Shown piece by piece: positions 1 through 10,552 of a stretch of DNA of 64,000 nt (position 1 is its first letter; every line of letters begins with the position of its first letter). A program made the position numbers and the translations under genes. This stretch comes from Puccinia triticina (taxonomy: Eukaryota; Basidiomycota; Pucciniomycetes; Pucciniales; Pucciniaceae), in the NCBI RefSeq assembly GCF_026914185.1, contig NC_070575.1, positions 1,178,001 to 1,242,000 of the forward strand, given 5' to 3'. Under the pieces are notes generated by a model that did no database searches, was not told the origin of the DNA, and was given only the letters and a program-made list of their open reading frames with translations.

Positions 1-1547
1 GGGCAAAGCAAGAAAAAGAAAAAAGCACCGACTTGAATCATTTCCAAGGTTAAGAAACCAATGTTCTTGATGACAGAGCTGCCACTGCGGTTGAAGTTGA
101 CTTGCGTATTTGTGTCATATGATTGAGCCATCGGAATCGATCGGCCAATTTGTCTAACTTTTATCTCTTGAGTGGTTGATTTAAACGTCACTAGGCATCC
201 ATCGGATCGATCGTAGTGAAAGAATGTCTTGACCCAATAATGGCACGATGCGAGATTGTAGTCAGAAAGGCAGGGCACGCAGATTGAGCTCGACCAGCTG
301 TATCTCACACAGTCAGATTCTACTTGGCTCATCGTAACACGCGGCGGTTCCTCAAGGGAAGAGTCATCTACATCAATCTGCATCAACTGTTGGGTGTCTT
401 GGAAGAGGACCAACATTCCGATCTAGAATATAAGGACAACGGGTGGCTCACTCAGGATGTGATCAAATGTTTGAGCGCGAAAAGCAAAGGTATTGCAACA
501 CAAACCGACAACGAGACTGACCTTCTGGGATTGGTGGTCACACTGTATACATACGAAGCGGGAGATCGGGCTGGGCAGTTGAAAGAGTTTGCGACTGGTC
601 GGGGATTTCTGAACCCAACCGTCTTCAGGATCAACAGTGAACACGTGAAAATCATTCTCTCCCCCTAAAGCGCAGCAAGCATCCAGTAGTGGAAACGCTT
701 TCTGATGTTTCGCCGAAAACACGCTGGGGCTCGGTTTAGTTGACTCGTCGCCAAGTAACGCGTGCAGATTCCAACATGATACCAAGCCATCTTCAAATTC
801 TGCCAGTAGGTTGACCTCTCCTGCTGAAGCCCGACGAAATTGAACATCAACCAAGAATGACGCGTACGGATTTGAAAGAAACCGGGGATTCTGCCGTCCA
901 AACGCGCGTAAACACGTAGGCCGGGCTCGTCGATCGTCAAGATCCCACAATAGAAACTCGGTTGACGATCCGCTGATCAGGAGAGTTGGTTGGATATCAA
1001 GTGGACAGCTTGCAAGACCCAATACAGGTGATCTGTGAAGCTGTCTTAGTTTCGAATGCGGCCGTGAGAAGTCTTGACGAGCGATCCATGAGGCAGTGTG
1101 TTGAGTAAGGATGAATTTTTCTCGATCAATTTTTGAACCATTGCCTGAGCGCTGGAGCCACTCACCAGATCTGGTAAGATATAAACCACCGGTGGCCGTT
1201 CCAAAGACCAAGCAAGGGGAAAGTGCAGCCCGATTAGTAACCACCAGTTGAATGGCGGTAATTGTGCCTGGAAGCCTGGTGTTTTGGTTGGAGTCATTCA
1301 AGTCGATGAGGTAGCTGTCGTATGGCGACCGAGCCGATGAGCGTGGCAAATGGTAATGTTGAACGATGAACTTGTCGGTAGAGGCTTGAGAAGAAGAGAC
1401 TGAGATGATTTGGTTTGATGAGCTGCGTGGGTCGATGGCCGACGAAGGAAGCGAGGGATAAAGCTTGATGGTCAGTAGGCGTGGATGGGCTGGCGGAGGG
1501 CTGGAGGGGTGAGGGTGAACAAGGTGCGTGGTTGAGAATGACATCAT
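1..1547 (-). CDS. WD40-repeat-like protein, partial (runs off left edge)
   Basis: Proposed exons are 1547-522 and 422-1, with the frame still open at the window edge. The ATG at 1547 is the first in frame (a second follows at once); the longer frame to 1571 needs a TTG start. The product has spaced beta-propeller-like segments: an LISGSS...LLWDLDD blade near residue 200 and an EDGLVSCWNL blade near residue 258, typical of degenerate WD40 repeats. A GTCAGT donor at 521 and a TAG acceptor at 423-425 define a 99-nt phase-0 intron, whose only in-frame stop is the acceptor TAG itself. Without splicing the protein would end at 423 with 374 residues. After the intron another 140 codons stay open and end in a hydrophobic stretch. 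ASA1/GNB1L-like or IPI3-like scaffold proteins are possible relatives, but I cannot assign the family. Confidence 0.6.
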
Positions 1548-2446
1548 CGCCCGGACTCGAATCACACCCAACTTGCAACAAGTGCAAATTAACTTTTAAG
1601 CCCCTCCCGACTGCGCGACTGAGTGGCAAGACGTGAGCTTGAGACATGTTCACGTAGGTTCACATGTCCGCAGTAAATCTCGACCTTCTATAAAATATTT
1701 CATTGTCATCAGCTTACCACGGATGCACCCATCTCTCAGCCTTCAGTTGGCGCCTTGCTTTGTGCCGTAGGTCTCGGTGCGGCAGAGCTTCAGGTTTGGA
1801 AAGAGGTCGATGGCATCTTATCTGCCGATCCAAGAAAAGTCCCCAAAGCGCAGCAGGTCAGGAGGAATTATTTTGGTTCGTTCAACTCTAAACAAGGGGC
1901 GCTTCCTGCCAGCCAGGCCGTACCAGGTCCTCCGAAGAGGGTCTTGTGTTAATTAAGCTTAAACCCTCAACTTCACTTGCAACTTCAATTCTCAACATAA
2001 CCAGAGAAGATGTAGGAATTTAGAAAAATAACCAAGTCCCTCAAGACTTTGACCCCCCCCCCCCCCAATCTGGCACAGCAAGAATGTCACTATGATTATT
2101 TTTTCACTCAGTCATACTCACAGATGGTGGTCTTGGACGGCTTTCAGCATCCTCTGAAAGAAGCCTACACAAAAACCAACCCCAAACAATGTACACAAGC
2201 TGCAAAATGCAGTGTTTAAGTTGGCCACTGCTTGAAAATTCAGCAATTTGGGGGATTCTGTGGATATTTTGTGGGTGCTAGGATTTCCATGAACCACCTG
2301 AAATTTTGTAGGGTGGTCAGGAAAAAAACCAGGTCTACAGCCTGAGTTATTTTATTCAAAAAAGCTTGAAGGGCAAGCTATTGTATGTAGCACTTTGGAA
2401 ATTCTGCCCATAAAGGTCAGAATCTTGGCTCCGCAAATTATGCACA

Positions 2447-2577
2447 AGTCCCTCCTGCCGAGGGCTGTCGGAGGCTTGCTTCTCGCGGGATTACACACCC
2501 GCAACAGAGGGATTTGACCCAAACTTAACTAAGTCCGAAGGTGGGGGCGCGAAGCGCCTCCACCAGAGGGACTTATG
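2447..2577. repeat. AAGTCCCTC/GAGGGACTT inverted-repeat element
   Basis: It begins with ACAAGTCCCTCCTGCCGAGG and ends with CCACCAGAGGGACTTATGTG, so the termini are inverted copies. Inside is a CTTAACTAAGTCC copy and a GGCGCGAAGCGCC palindrome. The same terminal motif recurs at 3421, 22827, 23464, 62331 and 62927, so it is a dispersed family. Confidence 0.6.
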
Positions 2578-3420
2578 TGGTATCAGTGATTTAAGACTGA
2601 GAGCAAAGGCCAAAAACACTGATTTTGACAAATGTTCCCATAGCTCCTTCACCTCTGAGGATCCCAACAATGTTTTTGGATCAGATGAAATATCAACATC
2701 TTGTCTAATTTTTGATGCATCAATATCATCATGAGTCCTCCTGCCTCACTCACAATGATGCATCAAAGATGGTGGATGGCAAAAGCCTGTTGTACCAGAA
2801 CTGGGAAACTCCCCCAAGGGGAAAATAGTATTGACTTTGATGTAAGGTATTTATAGTATTTACAAGTGTATATTTGGGTTGGTGAGATAGTAAATAAGGT
2901 AATATTCTAGAACTTGTAAGTGAATAGTATGTGAGTATGTGTTATGGCAATAAGAAATATGTAATAATCCATAAAGCCATAATCCCGCCACAACAAAGCC
3001 AACCCGGAGACTGTTAAAACAGCATTGTTAGTGCAAATCCATACACTTGCCTTGAGGAAAAAAAAATGACAGGTATCCAGGACTCACTGCTCTGACAGAT
3101 CTGAGAATGTCGCAAAGCTGCAGGATGCGTGTGGGAACATGCATTTTCAGCTATTCACTCCAAATCCCAAGGGAGCCAGTTGGAAAAACAGTGATCAATC
3201 ATCTGTTCTAGCCAGGACAAGTTTCTTTGTGTTTACATCCCCTGTATCTCAAGTTTGGAAAGGAGAAAAATACACCAGAAGGTGGCTGGAGATAGCCACG
3301 CTTCTGATGAGTCTTAGTGAAAATGTACGGGGTGATCACAAAAACACACCACCGTACAGGGACCCTAGCACAAAAAGGCAAGGATTTGGGGCATAACTCT
3401 CAGGCCAAAATCACCTGTAA

Positions 3421-3482
3421 GGCATAAGTCCCTCCCAGAGGGAGGCCTTCGGCCTCCCTCGGGAGGGACTTAGTTAAGTTAG
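3421..3482. repeat. Short perfect hairpin of the AAGTCCCTCCC family
   Basis: The arms TAAGTCCCTCCC and GGGAGGGACTTA flank a GAGGCCTTCGGCCTC core, giving a nearly perfect hairpin. It is followed by GTTAAGTTAGG, the tail also seen after the copies at 23464 and 62927. Confidence 0.65.
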
Positions 3483-4181
3483 GATTCGACCTCAGGTGGG
3501 CAATGCATAATTATTATCTTTTGCAGTGGCCAATTATCTGCTGCGGATACTATGCGGACCTTGGTCACCGCCCCAAGGACCAAAATGACGTGACGTTGAT
3601 GTCATAAAGGATCTCATTATTGAACTGTTCTGAAGAAACACCAAAGAAGTCTGGTTCGATTGCTTCTTCCTTGGTCCCGGAATAAAAGTGACCATGTTTT
3701 GGGGAGATCGCTCATTCCATTCCTACACTACCCCTGACCAACCATGTGGCGATGTTGACCTCTTGTTGCGACGGGGTATTGAGTCCCTTTTTATGACACA
3801 TCCCTAATTCCAAAAGCCACTAGACGCCGCTGAGGTTCAGACGACCCGAGGGCAGGCGGTGTCATCATGTCTGATCAGAGGCTAGACTTGCCTGGACGTT
3901 CTTGATGGTAAAGGATTTAGAGACAAATAGTTGGTGCTACTGACATTCTAACTCTTAATTTCCTTTTTCATTTTTCACAATTATACTGTTCTGTTTGACA
4001 ATAGACTTGTAGCACGGGGATTTTTTTTTCGCACAGATTCTGTTCATGAAATCTGTGTTTTTCTCGAGAAATCAGCATCTTTAGTCATTCTTTTGAATCC
4101 CCACAGTTAATGAGACTACCAAAGAGGCCATCCAATTTCATTCCTTCAAAACTAACTTATATTTCCAAACGCTCAAGTAGC

Positions 4182-6322
4182 ATGTCCAATCCACCTTCAT
4201 TTACTCTTCTAGTTCTGCGGGTCTGCTGTTTTGCCACTTTGTTCTTTGTCATTTCATCCGCTGGGCTGACTGAAGAACACCGAAGTGTTCATCCTGTTGA
4301 TCCTTATTATGCTCCCCGACGCCGGTTGGCACAAACTGAGCCGGTCTACAATGTATCCCTCTACTACGCCGAAGCAGGCTACCAAGATTCCGCTCACTAT
4401 GCTTCAGTTATCTCTTGGTCTATGCGCTACCCGGCTGTTGTCGCTTCAGATCATCTTGGAATACGATCAATAAAATGTGATATTGACGGAATTCACTTAG
4501 AATTCTCCTCGCAAAATTTCAAACTGCAAGCCGATAAATGGGCATTTCCACTGGTCATCGTGTTGGATGGAGACACTGGAAACTGCGCTTCCGACGGACC
4601 AGGTTGGGAAAGGTACCACCCTTTCTTTGCGATATCACTACTTCAGTCTCAGTATCATGACGATCAGCCAACCACTCTGAGTCTTTCCGGCTTCCGATCT
4701 CGATGGGACGTCGTTGCTTATGAACACCAAATACGAGTGGTTGAAGTGAAAGCTGAAGGTTCTAATTCTCAACCCTCCAAGAAATCGGCACACGCTCGAA
4801 GAGGACTTGCAGCCCCAACGACCCTGCACGTTTCACCTTCTTTGAACTTTGATCACCGCGAGAACAAGTGTTCTACCGGCGAAGTCCCCATCAACATTTC
4901 TAAATGGCCCTACGGATCTCTTGATATTAAATGCAAAAACTGCTTTGTTGATTCTGACTTCCAACTCAGCATTGATTGGGCAAGTCGCATAATAAACGCC
5001 GGTATCAAATGTATCAACAAACTCATGAAAAGCTTATACCGGGCTGAACAACAACTTATTGCACTGGCTCAATCGGCGGAACATATTGTGGTATCTCAGT
5101 TTTCAAAGCTGAGCGAAAAGTTGGTGAATTTGATTTCGGAGTTTTACAACCGTGTAAACGAGATTGCTTTGTCCACAGATCACACTACGAAGATCGAGCT
5201 GAAAGCAGAGCTAGGAAGAGCTATTTCATCAGTTGAAGACACCAGTGCCCAACTCCTTACGCTTACCCAAGGTCAATTGGCCATCGGCCTCATCTCCGCT
5301 CCAATATCGCCTCAAAACGCTTTCCTAGCCACGCACGAACTCAAAGAAGTTATATCAAGTACCAGCAGTGAATTAGAGCTTATGATAAAAAACGGCACTC
5401 AGTTGGTGACTGATGAACTAACCCTGCCACTGTGTGACAGTACGGCTCCTCATCGGAAAAACCACATTGAGAATTGCCGAAGACCACCCAAGGAAACAGC
5501 AGCCAGGTTGACAGGACGTTTGAAAGCGAATTTCGATGTGGAATTGATCTTGACTGGGTCCGGTGAAGTGTCAAATGGGGATGTCACCGTCCTATCTATA
5601 AATCTGCCGGGGCTTGTGATTCCGGGTGTAAGTTTCTCTCTACCAAAGCTCATGTCGGCGAAGAAAGAGCTTCTAACACATTCAAAATATAGATATTATC
5701 GGTTGGCTCGAAAGCTCAATTAATCAGCAACACTGCTTTGGTCTTCACAAGCTCCGCAAACCTGACACTTGGCGCAGAGGTTGAGTGGCAAAACATCGAC
5801 GCCACAATTGATGGGCATAATCCACAGCATGGTCAATTGAATAACACGCATTTAGATTTTCGTCACCATCGTCCTCAGTTTGAAATCAATCCTCAACAGC
5901 TCTCCTTGTATCAGCACTTCAAGCCGCAAGTTACTTTCGGGATTGATCTTCTTCTCGGATCCCAAAACTTGGTTGCCGGAATTGGAGCTGACGTAGGTTT
6001 AACGAACACCCTTCAACTACCGCTAGAAATCCAAAACAAGGAAACGTGTTCGAACGGCTTGAAATACGATTTCAGTGTTACAGCGCAACTGGAGGCTCTA
6101 ATGAGCGCATCATCTGTGGCGCGTTTCTTAATTTCCAAACTATTTCCATCCATGGCTGCTGCACTGAGCCACACCCCTTATCCTCTTTTGGTCTCCCCAA
6201 AACTTACTTTCCTTGAGCATTGTTTCCAACTTCCTGCTGAAATGTGGTCTCTTTTTGATTGGGATTCTACAAGATTCACAAGCCCAAGTGACTCTGAGAG
6301 GATTTCTAGTACAGCAATTTAG
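4182..6322 (+). CDS. Secreted protein, first of a tandem paralogous pair (DUF7029/DUF7223-like)
   Basis: Exons are 4182-5627 and 5693-6322; the GTAAGT...ATATAG intron is 65 nt, phase 0, with a CTAAC branch site. The product is 691 aa. I chose the ATG at 4182, not 4110, because it places a signal peptide (hydrophobic LLVLRVCCFATLFFVISSAG) at the N-terminus and matches the paralogue's start. Visible parts: an N-terminal beta-rich region with paired cysteines (IKCDIDG, then GNCASDGP), a conserved KKSAHARRG segment that could be a Kex2-type processing site, a CKNC motif, an alanine-rich helical or coiled-coil stretch (about residues 270-400), and a C-terminal region with RHHRPQFEINPQ and FKPQVTFGID. 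The layout resembles fungal secreted proteins with DUF7029 and DUF7223 domains, but that is recall, not a search. Function is unknown; a surface or apoplastic role is inferred only from the signal peptide. Confidence 0.85.
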
Positions 6323-6495
6323 ATTATGAATGAAAACAAGTTAATGGATATCTTACAATCCGTCTATTGAGGCACATAGCGGCGCGGCCGCCGGGATTAG
6401 TCACTGCGGAGCAAACCATGATATTGTAAACCTAACCATGATGTACTTAGTTCAACGTCCACTCCCCATGTTGTACCTTATTCATCATTACTTCT

Positions 6496-6917
6496 CAATA
6501 TCATTCAATCACTCACTCCGCACTCCCTTTCCCGGTCGTCCGCAGGTATACGCTCACTTCTATCACTCTCATCCCCTCATCTAGTGTTCTCATCTCACCC
6601 TTTGTGTTCTTCAGGTGTGCATCCACCGTTGGTCGTCGTGTCTGCTCATTCGTGTGCTCACAGCTCATATGCTGTTGTCTCAGGTTGGTATATTGTTGTT
6701 GTGCTTTCACCATTCATCATCACTTCTCAATATCATTCAATCACTCACTCCGCACTCCCTTTCCCGGTCGTCCGCAGGTGTGCATCCACCGTTGGTCGTT
6801 GTGTCTACTCATTTGCGTGCTCACAGCTCATACGCTGTTGTCTCAGGTGTGCATCCACCGTTGGTCGTCGTGTCTGCTCATTCGCGTGCTCACAGCTCAT
6901 ACGCTGTTGTCTCAGGT
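6496..6917 (+). repeat. Direct and tandem repeats
   Basis: A block of about 52 bp starting TCAATATCATTCAATCACTC occurs at 6496 and again at 6727. A unit of about 69 bp starting GTGTGCATCCACCGTTGGTC occurs at about 6613, 6778 and 6847, the last two in direct tandem. The three overlapping plus-strand frames here are by-products of the repetition. Confidence 0.8.
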
Positions 6918-6999
6918 CCCCCGGTTTAGTCTCCATTACCGTTGTACCTTCTAAATTTTAATCATTTATTCTCAAGTCTTTCACGTTGGTCTCTTGAGT

Positions 7000-7430
7000 G
7001 GAGGACTTCCCGTCGCAATCTGGGAGGCTCCTAGATCCCCAATGCCTAGATTTTCTTGTGAAATTTGGCTCAGATCTAGGTCTGGAAGGGGTTCCCAGAT
7101 TGATGGGAAGTCCTCCAAGTAGGAGAGGTCAACCCTCTTGATTAGTGTATAGAGTCTAGGAAGCTCATTGTCCATCCGCTTAAAGCATTCTAGAAATACC
7201 ATTATCCCTTTGGGTATTGATATGCAAATACATATTTTAACAGGTTTTGCACTTACTAAGACATTTGCTATCTTGAGGATAGTGGAGGACTTCCCGCCAA
7301 TCTGGAAACCCAGATTTTCCCAGATTTTGCAGGGAAATCTAGGCAGATCTAGGATTTGGGACAATGGAGCCCAGATTTCCCCGCAAAATCTGGAAAAATC
7401 TGAGTTCCCAGATTGACGGGAAGTCCTCCA
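7000..7430. repeat. Two inverted-repeat pairs of the GGAGGACTTCCCG family
   Basis: GGAGGACTTCCCG(T/C)...CAATCTGG at 7000 and at 7283 faces CCAGATTGA(T/C)GGGAAGTCCTCC ending at 7118 and at 7430. Both halves are foldback units with AGATTTTGCAGGGAAATCT-like internal arms. Related copies are at 24597-24770, and one end occurs at 29808. The form fits a non-autonomous foldback DNA element. Confidence 0.7.
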
Positions 7431-7439
7431 GTTTACAAG

Positions 7440-8397
7440 TTGAAGTAATCCAAACCCTGCTTGGCACAAGCGCCAAGCATCAGTGAAAGTATGCAGGAAT
7501 GAGCCTCCCTGCAACTCAAGCTCATCGTTCACCTGCGTCTCAACTCCGAACAATTTCTGCTCCGTGATACCGCTATGTCACCTACATCAGATGGTTTCGC
7601 AGTAGCAACAAAACCTCGGTGACCCTGGCAGTGGCACAACCTGTCGTAAGTTCAGATTCTCAAATTTTTCTCAAACTCTAATTCAGGTTCCTCAGCCAGT
7701 ACATCCATACTCATGTTGAGGTGCAAGTTCCATGTATGTACTCTGTCTACGAACCTTGTTCCGCAACCGTGAGGTTCCAAATGGCCATTGTACAACCCGG
7801 GAATGTGCACTGTTCTTGCAAGTTGTGTATCAGGTTCTTGCCGTCCATGGGTATCTTTTCTTGCATGTTTGCAACTTATGTATAGGGCGAGCTCATTATT
7901 ATTCGATGCCGTTCGAACACCTCCAAGGTTTTGCCTGCCTCTCTGAGACTGTCTTTGCTTTCTCCTGTTACCCTTCGTGGCATATCCCTGTATACCACTG
8001 CATCTAAAGCTGGCTGAAGTTTCCAGTAGATAACGTCATAATAGTCGCACAGTGCACTTGCGCCTGGTGGTGGGATCACGTCTCATCAGGACTTGACTTG
8101 CCCTGTGGATTCAAGCTGAAATTTTAAGAACCACGTTGCGTGATTTGAACTAAGAGGCGTACATCATACATGTTGAGCTTGCTGTAGTAGCATTCCGCTT
8201 GTCTTTCCTCTTGGGTCCTCTTGAAGGGTGTCTACGAAATCTCCACATTTAATATCTGTTTATCTCTCTATCCACAAGCCCGGACCAAGGTTGAGTTTGA
8301 CATTCGACCATCAAGCGGCATTTCAAGAATAGTTGGCAGTCTTTCTTTTAGAATTTCCCTCATTAGTTATCATACATATACCAATACCTCCAACAGA
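7440..8397 (+). other. Intergenic region and probable promoter of the second secreted-protein gene
   Basis: No gene is supported here. The frame upstream of 8398 is open back to a TTG at 8221, but it adds 59 residues in front of a clean signal peptide, so I treat that part as 5' leader. Confidence 0.5.
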
Positions 8398-10552
8398 ATG
8401 ACCAAGTCGTTATTCACTTCTTTCACTCTGAAAGCATATTGTTTTTTCGCGTTGTTGTGCGCCATTTCAGTCGCCGGGAAGTCCACGCAAGCACGAAGGG
8501 TCTATCCCGTTGATCCGTCTTATGCTCCCCGACTCCAGTTGGCACAAACCGAGCCGGCCTATGATATATCCCTATACTACGCCGAGTCAGGTTACCAAGT
8601 ATCCGACCACTATGCTTCGACTGTAATTTGGTCAATGCGTCATCTGACTGTTGTCGCTTCAGATCATGCTGGAATACGATCAGCAAAATGCGATATCAAC
8701 GGAATCCACTTGGAATTCTCGACGAAAACCTTCAAGCTCAAAGCCGAGCAATGGGCGTTTCCAATGGTCATAGTCTTGGATGGAAACACCGGAGACTGCG
8801 CTTCTGACGGGCCAGATGGGGAAAGGTACCACCCTTTCTTTGCGGAATCGCTTCTTCCGGGCCACGATGATCAGTCAACAACTCTGAACCTTCTTGGTTT
8901 TCGCACTCGATGGGAGACTGTGGCTTACGAGCACCAAGTGCAAGTGACTCAAGTGAAGGCTGGACAATCTGAATCCGATCCCTCAAAAAAGTCGGCACAC
9001 GCACGAAGAGGACTTTTACCCCCAACGTCCATGAAAGTTTCACCTTCCTTAAACTTCGATCGCCAAAAAAACAGTTGTTCGACCAGCGAAGTTCCTATCA
9101 ACGTGGCTACTTGGGAAAACGGATCGCTTGACGTGAAATGTAAAAATTGTTATCTTGATTCCGATTTTCAGTTAAACATCTATTGGGCGAGTCGCATCAT
9201 CAATGCTGGAATTAAGTGTATAGACAAAATGATGAAAAGTCTATACCGCGCAGAACAACAACTCATTCAACTGGCTCGATCGGCTCAACAAATCGTCGTA
9301 TCTCAGTTTTCAAAGCTTAGCGAACAGCTGGCGGATACGCTCTCAGGGTTTTACAACCGAGTCAACGACCTTGCTTTGTCCACGGATCAAACGGAGCAAC
9401 TGAAGCTGAAAGACGAGCTGGCCAAAGCTACCGCGTCTGTTGAGGCCACCAGTACTCGATTGCTTGGTGTTACAGAAGGTCAACTGGCCCTCGGTCTTCT
9501 CTCTTCTCGAATTTCTCGTCGAGAGGCGTTTCTAGCGATCAAGGAACTCAAGGACATTGTGGCGAGCACCACCAGTGAATTAGAGCTCATGTTACAGGGT
9601 GGAACTCAGCTGGTGATCGATGAACTCAGTCTTCCAGTGTGTACCGTTTCTCAAGAGAAGAACCTTCCAAGTAACGGAGGATTCTGTCGCAAACGGCGCA
9701 AGGAAACATCGGCGCGATTGACTGGACGTTTGAAAGTCAATTTTGACGTGGAAATCAAGTTAACCGGTGTTGGCGAGCTTACCAATGGGGACGTGAATGT
9801 TTTTTCTGTCAATCTAGCCGGACTCCAAATCCCAGGTGTAAGTTTTGTTTGTTTGATACCAAGATGTGGCATGATGAGACTGGCTCCTGACAAACGCTTT
9901 TCTCTCATAATTCTTCTAGATATTGTCGGTTGGTCCCCAGGCTCGATTGATCAGTCACACCGGCTTAGTATTCACCAGCTCTGCGACCCTGACTGTGGGG
10001 GCCGATGCCGAGTGGCGAAACATTGACACCACCATCGACGGTAAAACGAAGACGCTCAGCAAATTGGATAAAAGCAACTTCGTTTTGCGACACCATCGTC
10101 CACAGTTTGAAATCAATCCTCAAAAAATTTCGCTGGAGCAACACTTCAAGCCTCAAGTGACGTTCGGGATCGATTTTCTCCTTGGTTCTCAAGAATTGCT
10201 TGTGGGGGTCGGAGCTGATATCGGTTTAATCAACACCCTGAAACTACCCACGCGAATTTCCAAGCAAAAGCAATCTTGTTTAGATGGTTTGATGTACGAC
10301 TTTTCGGTTACGTCAAAACTGGACGCCATCATGATCCTTCCTTCGATTCCGGGTCTTTCATTTCTCAGTTTATTTTCATCAAAGGCTGCGGCAATCAGCC
10401 AAGGCTCATACCCTCTTTTAGTCTGCCCAAACATCACAGTAGTTGAGCACTGTTTTAAATTACCTGTTGGATTTTTGTCTCATCTTAATCAACGTTTGGA
10501 CAAGTTTACAAAATCAAATAATTTACCCAAAATTTCCAGTACAGTACTCTAG
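8398..10552 (+). CDS. Secreted protein, second of the tandem paralogous pair
   Basis: Exons are 8398-9837 and 9920-10552. The 82-nt intron is at exactly the same codon and phase as in the gene at 4182 (after an IPG motif, before ILSVG). The product is 689 aa with a signal peptide directly after the ATG (KAYCFFALLCAISVAG). Shared blocks with the first copy include HLEFS, WAFP-VIVLDG, CASDGP, ERYHPFFA, YEHQ, KKSAHARRGL, KCKNC, the ASRIINAGIKCI helix, NFDVE, RHHRPQFEINPQ and FKPQVTFGID. The N-terminal third and the C-terminal exon are the most alike; the helical middle is more divergent. The pair arose by tandem duplication, and both frames are intact, so both are likely expressed. The biochemical role is unknown. 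Confidence 0.85.

Larger units (their letters stand above)
1554..4181. other. Intergenic region with hairpin repeats, no supported gene
   Basis: This 2.6 kb stretch has only short overlapping frames (for example 1755-1952 and 3139-3396) without domain signatures or splice support. It holds a run of C at about 2053-2067, two GC-rich hairpin repeats annotated separately, and AT-rich sequence. The promoter of the gene at 4182 should lie in the last few hundred bases, where a T-rich tract occurs at 4021-4029. Confidence 0.6.

Noticed and set aside
1703..1952. Two overlapping short plus-strand frames
   Set aside because: No motif, no splice support, and they overlap each other.
6584..6961. Three overlapping plus-strand frames of about 100-125 aa
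   Set aside because: They arise from the tandem repeats, which stay open in all three frames.
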